36,332 bases of DNA, taken from positions 1 through 36,332 of the forward strand of contig CALDYW010000131.1 in assembly GCA_937944395.1 (NCBI GenBank). Direction: 5' to 3'. Position numbers and translations under genes: made by a program. The notes under the pieces are model-generated. The model worked only from the letters and a program-made list of their open reading frames with translations, was not told the DNA's origin and ran no database searches. This document shows positions 15,485-23,584 of the stretch, in pieces; within the stretch, counting starts at the first letter, position 1; each line of letters starts with the position of its first letter. The DNA is from an uncultured Paracoccaceae bacterium (GTDB lineage: Bacteria > Pseudomonadota > Alphaproteobacteria > Rhodobacterales > Rhodobacteraceae).

Positions 15485-15939
15485 GCGGACCGAGGAGGGC
15501 CAGCAGAAAGCCCGGCGGACTGTTGGCCCGACGACGGTGCAGGCACCGCGGGGCCGGACGCGGGCCTTGGCCGGGGTGGCCCTCGCCGCGCCGCCGGGGC
15601 TGATGGTGTTCTGCATCCCGCGCCCCGACCCCGACGGCGCCGTCCGGCCCGCCACGCCCTTGTCCAGCCGGATGCCGGGCAGGTCGGGCCCGACCGCGCA
15701 AGGGGGGGCCGAAGGCGCGCCCCGGTCCGGGAAGGCGATGTGGCGCGCGAGCTCGACGCTCGCACCGCCGTCCGCCCGAAGCCCGACCGCGGTGACGCAG
15801 CCGGCCCCGGGCCAGACCTCATGCGCGCCGGTCGCGGAACCCTGCCGCAGCGCTCGCCGGCCGATGCTGCCCAGCCGGACGGGCCTTTCGCCCACGACAT
15901 CGGCGGCGGGAGCGATCGGGCGCGCGGTCAAGCCATGCC
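15485..15939. other. Unassigned decayed stretch before the sugar operon
   Basis: Nothing intact is supported. A long minus-strand frame (start near 15931, beginning MTARPIAPAADVVGERPV) runs across the region, and its first 90 residues look more protein-like than the rest. I recognise no family, and it continues antisense through the ackA remnant, so it is not called as a gene. Confidence 0.35.
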
Positions 15940-15960
15940 TTCCTGCCAGCTTGACAGGAA
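15940..15960 (+). promoter_or_regulatory. Dyad upstream of sugar-operon regulator
   Basis: Inverted repeat with arms TTCCTG (15940-15945) and CAGGAA (15955-15960), 9-bp spacer, overlapping the -35 element. Its CCTG/CAGG core is shared with the stronger dyad at 15993-16009, whose centre lies 51 bp away, close to five helical turns. It is a plausible second operator for the regulator encoded downstream. Confidence 0.4.
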
Positions 15961-15980
15961 CGTCACGACGCCCCTATCAA
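15951..15980 (+). promoter_or_regulatory. Promoter of the sugar operon regulator
   Basis: A perfect TTGACA (15951-15956), 18-bp spacer and TATCAA (15975-15980). Transcription would start near 15987, 13 nt before the ATG at 16000 or 31 nt before the in-frame ATG at 16018. It is the best sigma-70-like promoter in the window. Confidence 0.6.
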
Positions 15981-15992
15981 CGTCTGAAGCCG

Positions 15993-16009
15993 AACCTGTA
16001 TGACAGGTT
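15993..16009 (+). promoter_or_regulatory. Candidate autoregulatory operator
   Basis: AACCTGTATGACAGGTT is a perfect 7+3+7 dyad just downstream of the predicted transcription start, overlapping the first possible start codon of the regulator. FadR/GntR-family proteins bind short dyads of this size, and the location suits repression of the gene's own transcription. Family knowledge plus position is the basis; binding is not shown. Confidence 0.6.
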
Positions 16010-16728
16010 TGCCGAAGATGTGGAGCGATCCGGTGGATCAGGGTGTTGGGCTGGTGTCGAGCACGATCGGGGCGATCACCCGCCTGATCCGCGAGCAGGA
16101 TCTGATGCCGGGTGACCGGCTGCCGTCGGAGGCGACGCTGGCGCGCGATCTGCAGGTCTCGCGCACGGTCGTGCGCGAGGCCTTCCGCTCGCTCGCGGCG
16201 ATGCGGATCATCGAGCTTGCCAGCGGCAGGCGCGCCGCCGTGGCCCCGATCGATCACGGGGCGATGTCGCTGATCATCGAACACGGCGTGCACACCGACC
16301 AGATCAGCATCCAGCAGATCTACGACGTGCGCCGCACCATCGAGAGCCGCATCGTGACGCTGGCCGCCCTGCGGCGCAACGAGGGGGAGGCGCAGGCGAT
16401 CCGCGCCGAGGCCGCAGCGATGCGCGCGGCAATCGACGATCCCCCCGCGCTCATGCGCCATGATCTGGCCTTCCACATGGGCCTTGCCCGCGCCTCGCGC
16501 AATCCGGTCTTCGCGCTGATCATGGGGGCCTTCCAGGGCATCACCGCGCAGACCTGGCCGGTGGGCTGGCGCAGCCGGACGAGCGCCGCAGCGCGCGAGG
16601 CCATGATCGCCAACCACGAGAACATCGCCGCCGCGGTCGCCGAAGGCGACCCCGAGCGTGCCGCCGCCGCCATGTCGCAGCACTTCGACGACAGCGTGCG
16701 GGCGCTGATCTCGGCCGGACTGACCTGA
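16000..16728 (+). CDS. FadR-family (GntR/FCD) transcriptional regulator
   Basis: GntR-superfamily regulator of the FadR/FCD subfamily (242 aa), predicted to control the following sugar operon. The N-terminal winged helix-turn-helix spans about residues 18-83 (ITRLIREQDLMPGDRLPSE, LARDLQVSRTVVREAFRSL). The C-terminal FCD domain keeps the metal/ligand residues: Asp and His in HDLAFHMGLAR, His in ANHENIAA and His in SQHFDDSV. Such domains typically sense small organic or sugar acids. Two starts are possible: ATG 16000, which lies inside the operator dyad, or ATG 16018 (MWSDPV). The dehydratase gene follows after 7 bp, so the regulator is probably the first gene of the operon it controls. Confidence 0.88.
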   Translation: MTGLPKMWSDPVDQGVGLVSSTIGAITRLIREQDLMPGDRLPSEATLARDLQVSRTVVREAFRSLAAMRIIELASGRRAAVAPIDHGAMSLIIEHGVHTDQISIQQIYDVRRTIESRIVTLAALRRNEGEAQAIRAEAAAMRAAIDDPPALMRHDLAFHMGLARASRNPVFALIMGAFQGITAQTWPVGWRSRTSAAAREAMIANHENIAAAVAEGDPERAAAAMSQHFDDSVRALISAGLT

Positions 16729-16735
16729 GGAGACC

Positions 16736-17941
16736 ATGAAGATCGCCTGGATCGAGACCATCCGGATCGCCGAACGGCCGAACCTCCTCTGGGTCGAGGT
16801 CGGCACCGACGAGGGGATCAAGGGCCTCGGCGAGACCTTCTTCGGCGCGGCGACGGTCGAGGCGCATGTGCACGAGTGGATCGCGCCCCGGGTGATCGGG
16901 CGCGATCCGCTGCAGATCGACCGGCTCGCGGGCGAGCTTGTGGGCTATCTGGGCTTCCGCTCCTCCGGGGCGGAGGTGCGGGGCAACTCGGCCTTCGACA
17001 TCGCGCTGTGGGACATCTTCGGCAAGGCCACGGGCCAGCCGGTGGCGCAGCTTCTGGGCGGCTTCTCGCGGCAGTCGATCCGCACCTACAACACCTGCGC
17101 GGGCACCGACTACATCAAGGAGGCCACCGGCCAGACGACCGCCAACTACGCGCTCTCGGGCGGGGGGAAGGATTATAACGATCTCGACGCCTTCCTCCAC
17201 CGGGCCGACGAGCTTGCGCAGTCCCTCCTCGAGGAGGGGATCACCGCGATGAAGATCTGGCCCTTCGACATCGCGGCCGAACGGACGCGCGGCCACTACA
17301 TCTCGGCGCCCGATCTCAGGGAGGCGCTGAAGCCCTTCGAGAAGATCCGCGCCGCGGTCGGCGACCGGATGGACATCATGGTCGAGTTCCATTCGATGTG
17401 GCAGCTCCTGCCCGCGATCCAGATCGCCAGGGCGCTCGCGCCCTTCGCCACCTTCTGGCACGAGGATCCGGTCCGCATGGACAGCCTCGCGACCCTCAGG
17501 CGCTATGCCGAGGCGAGCCCCGCGCCGATCTGCGCCTCGGAGACGCTGGGCTCGCGCTGGGCCTTCCGCGACCTGCTCGAGACCGGGGCGGCGGGCATCG
17601 TGATGCTCGACATCAGCTGGTGCGGCGGGCTGTCGGAGGCGCGAAAGATCGCCGCCATGGCCGAGGCCTGGCATCTGCCCGTCGCGCCCCACGACTGCAC
17701 CGGGCCGGTGGTGCTCTGTGCCTCGACGCATCTGGCGCTCAACGCCCCGAACGCCCTCGTGCAGGAGAGCGTGCGGGCCTTCTACCGGACCTGGTACCGC
17801 GACCTCGTGACCGCCCTTCCCGAGGTGAAGGACGGCATGATCACGGTGCCGCCCGGACCGGGCCTCGGGACGGAGCTCGATCCCGATCTCGGCCGGGCCT
17901 ACACGGTGTCGCGCAAGAGGTCGGACGCGACCACGATCTGA
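16736..17941 (+). CDS. Enolase-superfamily sugar-acid dehydratase (MR/MLE type)
   Basis: Mandelate racemase/muconate lactonizing enzyme family protein (401 aa). Members related to this one mostly dehydrate aldonic acids to 2-keto-3-deoxy acids. The capping domain (residues 1 to about 120) ends with NSAFDIALWDIFGKATGQPVAQLLGG. In the barrel, the predicted Mg ligands are Glu217 (VEFHSMW), Glu243 (HEDPV) and Glu269 (ASET). His319 in PHDCTGP is a likely acid/base, and Lys173 (MKIWPF) may act on the opposite face. The residue pattern is compatible with acid-sugar dehydratases, but the specific substrate is not deducible. It sits between the regulator and the ABC importer, as expected for the first catabolic step on the imported compound. 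Confidence 0.85.
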   Translation: MKIAWIETIRIAERPNLLWVEVGTDEGIKGLGETFFGAATVEAHVHEWIAPRVIGRDPLQIDRLAGELVGYLGFRSSGAEVRGNSAFDIALWDIFGKATGQPVAQLLGGFSRQSIRTYNTCAGTDYIKEATGQTTANYALSGGGKDYNDLDAFLHRADELAQSLLEEGITAMKIWPFDIAAERTRGHYISAPDLREALKPFEKIRAAVGDRMDIMVEFHSMWQLLPAIQIARALAPFATFWHEDPVRMDSLATLRRYAEASPAPICASETLGSRWAFRDLLETGAAGIVMLDISWCGGLSEARKIAAMAEAWHLPVAPHDCTGPVVLCASTHLALNAPNALVQESVRAFYRTWYRDLVTALPEVKDGMITVPPGPGLGTELDPDLGRAYTVSRKRSDATTI

Positions 17942-17965
17942 GACCAACCCCGAGGGAGGATCCCA

Positions 17966-18946
17966 ATGAGACGGACCCAAGGACTGCTCGCGGCCACGGC
18001 CGCCGTGATGATGACGGTGGCCCTGCCTGCCAAGGCGCAGGACACGCTGGAGGTCATCTTCACGCATCACTCGTCGGCCTCCAACACCTTCTGGCAGGCG
18101 GTGAAGAAGGGCTTCGACGACGCCTGCGGCAAGGTGGGGGCGAGCTGCCAGATGCTGTTCACCCAGACCGAGGGCTCGATCCAGGAGCAGATCGCCAACA
18201 TCGAGGCCGCGATCGCCCGCCAGCCCGACGCGCTGCTGACCTCGATCGTGGACAACAACGCGCTCGACGAGGTGCTGCAGCGCGCCCGCGACGCCGGCAT
18301 CGTGGTGATCGGCGTCAACGTGGATGACACCGAAGGAGCCGCTGGCAACCCCCGTCAGGCCTTCGTGGGCCAGGGCTTCCTCGGCGCGGGCTATGCGCTG
18401 GGCAAGGCGCAGTCGGCCAACTTCCCCGCCGAGGGGCCGATCAAGGTGCTGGTCGGCATCTCCGCCCCCGGCCAGAACTGGTCGGAGCAGCGCGGGCAGG
18501 GCATCATCAACTTCCTCGAGGAGTACAGGGCGACCACCGGCCGCGACATCACCTGGGAGCGGATCGACAGCGGCACCGACCTTGCGATCACCGCCGACCG
18601 CGTGGGCGCCTATCTCGCCGCCAACCCCGACACCACGGCCTATTTCGACACGGGGTTCTGGCATGCGGCGGTGGCACGGGTGCTGGCCGATCGCGGCGTG
18701 CCCCCGGGGCAGGTGCTGCTCGGCGGCTTCGACCTCGTGCCCGAGGTCGTGGAGGAAATGGAAAAGGGCTACGTCCAGGTGCAGGTCGACCAGCAACCCT
18801 ACATGCAGGGGTTCATGCCGGTGATGATGGCCTATCTGAACAAGACGGTGGGGCTGGCGCCCGCCGACATCGACACCGGGCAGGGTATCGTCACCCCGGC
18901 TGACGCGCCCGCGATCCGCGATCTCGCGGCGCAGGGCCTGCGCTGA
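17966..18946 (+). CDS. CUT2-type sugar ABC substrate-binding protein
   Basis: Periplasmic sugar-binding protein (326 aa) of the RbsB/FrcB class. Signal peptide residues 1-25 (GLLAATAAVMMTVALPAKAQ). The mature protein starts DTLEVIFTHHSSASNTFWQAVKKGF. Hallmarks are the segment QEQIANIEAAIARQPDALLTSI, GVNVDDTEG in the hinge region and QVQVDQQPYMQGFMP near the end. The ATG is preceded by a strong GAGGGAGG. A 13-bp hairpin follows the stop, consistent with higher expression than the permease. Ligand is probably a monosaccharide or sugar acid, given the neighbouring aldose epimerase and dehydratase. Confidence 0.92.
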   Translation: MRRTQGLLAATAAVMMTVALPAKAQDTLEVIFTHHSSASNTFWQAVKKGFDDACGKVGASCQMLFTQTEGSIQEQIANIEAAIARQPDALLTSIVDNNALDEVLQRARDAGIVVIGVNVDDTEGAAGNPRQAFVGQGFLGAGYALGKAQSANFPAEGPIKVLVGISAPGQNWSEQRGQGIINFLEEYRATTGRDITWERIDSGTDLAITADRVGAYLAANPDTTAYFDTGFWHAAVARVLADRGVPPGQVLLGGFDLVPEVVEEMEKGYVQVQVDQQPYMQGFMPVMMAYLNKTVGLAPADIDTGQGIVTPADAPAIRDLAAQGLR

Positions 18947-18953
18947 GGACGAC

Positions 18954-18983
18954 GCCGCCGGGCCCGACCGCGGGCCCGGCGGC
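18954..18983 (+). other. Strong intercistronic hairpin
   Basis: A perfect 13-bp stem (18954-18966 with 18971-18983) closed by an ACCG loop lies in the 59-bp gap between the binding protein and permease genes. No U-run follows. Hairpins in this position in other ABC operons protect the upstream mRNA from 3' decay, so binding protein outnumbers membrane subunits. That role is inferred here. Confidence 0.65.
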
Positions 18984-19005
18984 CCCAACCGCAAAGGACG
19001 CGCAG

Positions 19006-19986
19006 GTGCGGCGGCTCCTCAAGACCTTCCTGCAGAAACCCGAGCTCGCCGCGGCGCTCCTGCTCGTGCTGCTCGTGGTGCTGTTCCAGTGGCAGTCGAA
19101 CGGCGTGTTCCTGTCGCAGGCCAATCTGCGCGGTGTGCTCGGGCTCCTGCCCGAGATGGCGCTGGTCGCGGTCGGCGTGACGCTGTTGATGATCTGCGGC
19201 GAGTTCGACCTCTCGGTCGGCTCGGTCTTTGCGCTGATGCCGATGAGCATGGCGGTGCTGATGACCCAGGGCTGGCCCTTCCTGCCGGCGATGGCCGCGG
19301 GGCTCCTCGTCTGCGCGCTGATCGGCCTTCTCAACGGCTGGGTCACCATACGCTTCGCCATCCCCTCGTTCATCGTCACGCTGGGGATGCTGTTCATGGC
19401 GCGCTCGCTCACGGTGGTGATCTCGGGCGGCTTCCCGCCGCGGCTCGACATGGCGCGCATCCCCGAGGAGATCTTCATCGGCTTCGTCGGCCCGGGCGGG
19501 ATCCTCCGCGCTTCCTTCCTGTGGTTCCTCGGCATCGCGATCCTTGTCAGCCTGCTGCTGTCGCGCACCAACTTCGGCAACTGGGTGCGGGCGACAGGAG
19601 GCTTCCTGCCGGCGGCGCAGGCGATGGGCATCCCCACCGCACGGGTCAAGATCGCCTGCTTCATGATCTGCTCGATCCTTGCGGGCTTTGCGGGCATGAT
19701 CCAGGTGCTGCGCGTGGGCTCGCCGTTGCCCTCGATGGGCGAGGGGCTCGAGCTTGCCGCCGTCGCCGCCGCGGTGATCGGGGGCACGGCGCTTACGGGC
19801 GGCATCGGCTCGATCCTCGGCGGCGTGATCGGGGCGACACTGATCCGCGTGATCGACAACGGGCTGGTGCTCAGCCGGGTCGATTCCAACTGGTTCAAGT
19901 TTGCCATCGGCGCGCTGACGATCCTTGCCGTGGTCGGCAACGCCTGGCTGCGCAAGCGCGGCCGTGCGATGAAGGTGGAGGGCTGA
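19006..19986 (+). CDS. CUT2-type sugar ABC permease
   Basis: Inner-membrane permease (326 aa) of the RbsC/FrcC family. Several hydrophobic helices are clear: AALLLVLLVVLFQW, MALVAVGVTLLMIC and FLPAMAAGLLVCALIG. The family motif GEFDLSVGSVFALMPMSMAVL is the conserved early loop of RbsC-like proteins, and the C-terminal GGTALTGGIGSILGGVIGATLIRVIDNGLVL is also diagnostic. GTG start at 19006 with AAAGGA upstream; no ATG fits better. It forms a homodimeric channel in this family. The ATPase gene follows after 3 bp. Confidence 0.92.
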   Translation: MRRLLKTFLQKPELAAALLLVLLVVLFQWQSNGVFLSQANLRGVLGLLPEMALVAVGVTLLMICGEFDLSVGSVFALMPMSMAVLMTQGWPFLPAMAAGLLVCALIGLLNGWVTIRFAIPSFIVTLGMLFMARSLTVVISGGFPPRLDMARIPEEIFIGFVGPGGILRASFLWFLGIAILVSLLLSRTNFGNWVRATGGFLPAAQAMGIPTARVKIACFMICSILAGFAGMIQVLRVGSPLPSMGEGLELAAVAAAVIGGTALTGGIGSILGGVIGATLIRVIDNGLVLSRVDSNWFKFAIGALTILAVVGNAWLRKRGRAMKVEG

Positions 19987-19989
19987 GCG

Positions 19990-20742
19990 ATGACCACGGA
20001 GTTCCGCACGGCCACCGATCCCGTCATCTCGGTGCGCAACCTGCACAAGTGGTATTCGGGCGTCCACGCCCTTCGCGGCGTCAGCCTCGACTTCGCGCGC
20101 AACGAGGCCGTGGGGCTTGTGGGTGACAACGGGGCGGGCAAGTCCACCCTGATCTCGATCCTCTCGGGACTGAACCAGCCCGACGAGGGCGAGCTCTTCG
20201 TCGATGGCCGGCCGGTGCGGATGCGCGGCCCCCGCGACGCGATGGATCTGGGGATCGAGACCATCTACCAGTACAACTCGATGGTCCCCAGCATGTCGAT
20301 CGCCCGGAACCTCTTCATCGGGCGCGAGCCCCTGAAGGCCTCGCTGTTCGGCATCGGCGTCCTTGACGAGGCGCGGATGCGGGCCGAGAGCGTGGCCGCC
20401 ATCGCCGATGTGGACCTGCATCTGCGCTCGCCCGATGCGCTGGTGGGCGAGCTTTCGGGCGGCCAGCGGCAGGGGGTGGCGATCGCGCGGGCGATGCACT
20501 TCAAGTCGAAGGTCCTGATCCTCGACGAGCCGACGAACCACCTCTCGGTCAAGGAAACCAACAAGGTCATCGGTTTCGTGCGGTCGCTCGCGGCGCAGGG
20601 CGTCACCGGCATCTTCATCAGCCACAACATGCACCATGTCTTCGCCTGCTGCGACCGGGTGGTGGCGATGGCGCACGGGCGCGTGGTGCTCGACAAGCCG
20701 ATCGGGGAGACCTCGATCGAGGAAGTCCACGAAGTGCTCTGA
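19990..20742 (+). CDS. Sugar ABC ATP-binding protein, single domain
   Basis: ATPase for the CUT2 importer (250 aa). Walker A is VGDNGAGKST (about residues 44-53). The signature is ELSGGQRQGVAIARAM, Walker B LILDEPTNHLSVKE and the H-loop ISHNMHHVFACCDRV. RbsA, XylG and MglA are tandem two-domain proteins of about 500 aa. This one has a single domain, like FrcA of rhizobial fructose importers, and must act as a homodimer. The ATG follows the permease stop by 3 bp and the GAGAGGGGGGGAC after its stop serves the next gene. Confidence 0.92.
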   Translation: MTTEFRTATDPVISVRNLHKWYSGVHALRGVSLDFARNEAVGLVGDNGAGKSTLISILSGLNQPDEGELFVDGRPVRMRGPRDAMDLGIETIYQYNSMVPSMSIARNLFIGREPLKASLFGIGVLDEARMRAESVAAIADVDLHLRSPDALVGELSGGQRQGVAIARAMHFKSKVLILDEPTNHLSVKETNKVIGFVRSLAAQGVTGIFISHNMHHVFACCDRVVAMAHGRVVLDKPIGETSIEEVHEVL

Positions 20743-20753
20743 GAGGGGGGGAC

Positions 20754-21980
20754 ATGGGCAACGGCGTTCTGCGCGTCTATCAGGAGGACTGGTTTCCGTT
20801 CCGGGCCCTGCCCGAGGCGTTGCGCGCCTTCACGCGCGCAACCGGCATCCGCGCCGAGCTCGCCTGGGACACGGTCGGCGTGGGCACCATCGAGCACATG
20901 TTCGACACGATGGTGGGTTCCTTCACGGCCGAACGGCCCGCCTTCGACGTGGTCTGCTGCGACGAGATCATCCTGCGGAAGATGCACCGCCTGGGCGGGG
21001 TGACCGATCTCGCGCCCCGGATGCGGCACGAGGGCATGTCGCTGGTCCATGTGACCGAGGCGACGCGCCAGGCGGTGACCCTTGGCGACGCGGTCCTCGG
21101 CCTGCCCTGCGTCAACGTCTCATCGATGCTTCTCTGCCGGCGCGACCTGCTCGGGCGCCACGGCCTGCCCGTGCCACGCGACTGGGCCGAGCTGCGCAGC
21201 GTCGCCCTCGCGCTGCAGGAGGCAGTGCGGCGCGACGAGGGGCGGGAGTTCTGGGGGTTCGAGACGCGCGGCGCCGGCGGGGGCGGCCATGCCGTCTGGA
21301 CGGTGGGCAGCTTCACGGGCTCGCACGGCGTCCGCTGGCTCGACGACGCGGGGGCACCGCTGCCGCAGGGCGAGGGCCACCGTGCCGCGCTGGAAACCTA
21401 TCTCGACATCATCCGCACGGTCTGCCCGCCGGATCAGGCGCAGATCAGCTTCGTCGAGATGCGGCGCGACTACGCCGCGGGGCGGGTGGGCATGATCATG
21501 GATGTGGGCATGGAATACGCCCATGTGCTCGCCAGCACCCCGCGCCTCGCCGAAGCCTCGGTGGCGGCGATGGTGCCCGCCGGGCCCGCAGGCCGGGCGC
21601 CCAACCTCTACTGCCCGGCCTGGGCGATCCCCGCGCGCACCGACATGGCCGACGAGGCCTGGGAGCTCGTGAAATTCCTTGCTTCGGATGCCCGCCTCCT
21701 CGCCGACGGGCTCGAGGCGAATGCGGTCGAGACCGCCTCGCTTCCCGTCCTCTACAGCGCGGAGTTCGACCGGCATTTCCGGCCCGACCTGCTGTCGGCG
21801 GTGCGCGCCTCGCGCGCGGTGGCGCGCGAGGAGCGGCCCTTCGGCCCCCACGGGATCGAGGCCTGTGCCGTCGTCGGCGATGCCGTCGAGGCCGCCATCC
21901 GCGGGCAGGAGACGGTGGACTCCGCGCTTGCCAGAATCGACCGCGGACTGGCCGCGCTCGCCGAAGGAGAGGCGCGATGA
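20754..21980 (+). CDS. MalE-like solute-binding protein lacking a signal peptide
   Basis: Protein of 408 aa with the fold signature of CUT1 (family 1, MalE/UgpB-like) extracellular binding proteins. Blocks include LPEALRAFTRATGIRAELAWDTV, FDVVCCDEIILRKMHRLGGVTDLAP, PVPRDWAELRSVALALQ, YAAGRVGMIMDVGMEYAHVLAS, and DEAWELVKFLASDARL with AWAIPARTD. The N-terminus MGNGVLRVYQEDWFPFRALP starts directly at the mature first strand, and no hydrophobic leader or lipobox exists. The strong G-rich ribosome site supports this start. No CUT1 permease accompanies it and the operon already has its own CUT2 binding protein. It may be cytoplasmic: a sugar-binding accessory, sensor or enzyme-like derivative. The start could also be mis-set, but the upstream in-frame sequence overlaps the ATPase gene and offers no signal peptide. 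Confidence 0.75.
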   Translation: MGNGVLRVYQEDWFPFRALPEALRAFTRATGIRAELAWDTVGVGTIEHMFDTMVGSFTAERPAFDVVCCDEIILRKMHRLGGVTDLAPRMRHEGMSLVHVTEATRQAVTLGDAVLGLPCVNVSSMLLCRRDLLGRHGLPVPRDWAELRSVALALQEAVRRDEGREFWGFETRGAGGGGHAVWTVGSFTGSHGVRWLDDAGAPLPQGEGHRAALETYLDIIRTVCPPDQAQISFVEMRRDYAAGRVGMIMDVGMEYAHVLASTPRLAEASVAAMVPAGPAGRAPNLYCPAWAIPARTDMADEAWELVKFLASDARLLADGLEANAVETASLPVLYSAEFDRHFRPDLLSAVRASRAVAREERPFGPHGIEACAVVGDAVEAAIRGQETVDSALARIDRGLAALAEGEAR

Positions 21981-22696
21981 CCACGGGGACAAGCCCCCGC
22001 CATGTCCTGGTCACCGGCGGTCTCGGCACCATCGGCCGGGCGATGGCCGCGGCCTTCGCCGCGGCGGGGCACCGGGTGACGGTGCTCGACCGCCCCGGCG
22101 GCGCCGCGCCCGACGGCATGGGCTGGCTCGGCGTGGACCTCAACGATCTCGCCGCCACGCGCGAGGCCGCGGCCGGGCTTGCCGCGCGCGACCCCGTGCA
22201 GGTGCTGATCAACAACGCGGCGCTCATCATCAACAAGCCGCATGATGCCTTCAGCATCGCCGAATACGAGGACCAGATCCGCGTCAATTCCTCGGCCGCC
22301 TTCGTGCTGACGGCCGCGCTTGCGCCCGGCATGAAGGCCGCCGGCTGGGGCCGGGTGATCAACCTCACCTCGATCACGCTCAACGGCCAGTGGGACGGCT
22401 ATGTGCCCTATGTCGCCTCCAAGGGCGCGATGCTCGGGCTCACCAAGGGCTTCGCGCGCGAACTCGGGCCGCATGGCATCACGGTGAACGCGATCTCGCC
22501 CGGCGCCGTGGTGTCCGAGGCCGAGAACCGCGTCTTCGCCGACCGGCTTGAGCAGTACAACGCCTGGGTGCTCGAGCGGCAGTGCATCAAGTCGCGGATC
22601 CAGCCGGAGGATGTGGCGAACCTCGCGCTCTTCCTGTGCTCGGATGCGGCGCGGATGATCTCGGGGCAGAACATCGCCATCGACGGCGGGTGGTGA
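21977..22696 (+). CDS. SDR-family oxidoreductase
   Basis: Short-chain dehydrogenase/reductase (239 aa, classical type). The cofactor motif is TGGLGTIG at the N-terminus, then NNAAL. The catalytic Ser is in INLTSITLNG, and Tyr-x3-Lys is YVASK; the end GQNIAIDGGW is typical. The start overlaps the preceding stop (ATGA). Placed with an aldose 1-epimerase and an acid-sugar dehydratase, the likely role is oxidation of an aldose or of a hydroxyl of the sugar acid. It could equally be a 2-keto-3-deoxy-acid dehydrogenase; the sequence does not decide. Confidence 0.88.
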   Translation: MTTGTSPRHVLVTGGLGTIGRAMAAAFAAAGHRVTVLDRPGGAAPDGMGWLGVDLNDLAATREAAAGLAARDPVQVLINNAALIINKPHDAFSIAEYEDQIRVNSSAAFVLTAALAPGMKAAGWGRVINLTSITLNGQWDGYVPYVASKGAMLGLTKGFARELGPHGITVNAISPGAVVSEAENRVFADRLEQYNAWVLERQCIKSRIQPEDVANLALFLCSDAARMISGQNIAIDGGW

Positions 22697-22708
22697 GGGG
22701 GCGCGGCG

Positions 22709-23584
22709 GTGATCGAATTGTGCGCAGGGTCCGCCCGGGCGCAGATCGGTCCCCGGCATGGCGCGGCGGTCGCAATGCTCGAGACCGGGGGGCTGCCGAT
22801 CCTCCGCCCCCTGGCCCCGGGGCGGGAAGATGAGCCCTTCGCCTGGGCGATGAACATTCTCGCCCCGTTCTCGAACCGCGTCTCGGTGCCGATCCCGGCC
22901 GGGGGCGTGTCCGTGCCCCTTGCCCCGAACCTCGCCGGTGAGCCGTTTCCGATCCACGGCGATGCCTTCCAGCGGCCCTGGACGGTGACGGGCCGGACAC
23001 CCGATGCCCTGCGGCTCGACCTGGCGGACGGCTGCTTCGGCCCCCTCCGCTATGCCGCGGCGCTGACCTACCAGCTGTCGCCCGGGGCCTTCACGGCGCG
23101 GCTCGTCCTGCGCAACCGCGCCGCCTGCGTGCTGCCCTTCGGCGGCGGCTTCCATCCGTGGTTCCCGCGCGATGCGGGAACCCGGGTCGCCTTCGCCGCC
23201 ACCGGCTGGTGGCCCGAGGACGCCCGCCACCTGCCGCGCACGACCGCGCCCGAGCCGCTGCCCGAAGACCTGCGCTTCGAGACGCCCCGCCCCCTGCCCG
23301 GGGGCTGGATCAACGCGGGCTTCGCGGGCTGGCCCGGCGAGGCCCGGATCCGGCAGGCGGGCACGGGCCTTGCCCTGCGCCTGATCGCGCGCGAGATGTC
23401 CACGCTCCTCCTCTTCTCGCCGGGGCGCGAGGCCGACTTCTTCTGCCTCGAGCCCGTGTCGCATCCGGTCGATGCCCATGCCCTGCCGGGGCATCCGGGC
23501 CTGCGTTTCCTCGCGCCGGGCGAGGAGATGACCCTGTCGATGACCCTGGAATGGAGCGGCGAGGGCGCGCAGCCCGCCCCCTGA
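22709..23584 (+). CDS. Aldose 1-epimerase family protein
   Basis: Galactose mutarotase-like enzyme (291 aa) that interconverts alpha and beta anomers of aldoses. Family blocks: NILAPFSNRV, the catalytic-His segment PIHGDAFQRPW, GGFHPWFPRD with the second conserved His, and CLEPVSHPVDAH containing the catalytic-Glu position. Start is GTG at 22709, 12 bp after the SDR stop, with GGGGGCGCGGCGG upstream. It is the last gene of the operon. An anomer-specific oxidation of a free aldose, as in oxidative non-phosphorylating sugar pathways, would explain its presence beside an SDR and a dehydratase. Confidence 0.88.
   Translation: MIELCAGSARAQIGPRHGAAVAMLETGGLPILRPLAPGREDEPFAWAMNILAPFSNRVSVPIPAGGVSVPLAPNLAGEPFPIHGDAFQRPWTVTGRTPDALRLDLADGCFGPLRYAAALTYQLSPGAFTARLVLRNRAACVLPFGGGFHPWFPRDAGTRVAFAATGWWPEDARHLPRTTAPEPLPEDLRFETPRPLPGGWINAGFAGWPGEARIRQAGTGLALRLIAREMSTLLLFSPGREADFFCLEPVSHPVDAHALPGHPGLRFLAPGEEMTLSMTLEWSGEGAQPAP

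Noticed and set aside
15485-15931. Minus-strand protein-like frame beginning MTARPIAP
   Set aside because: The first part looks weakly coding, but no family was recognised and it continues antisense through the ackA remnant. It is kept as unassigned DNA.
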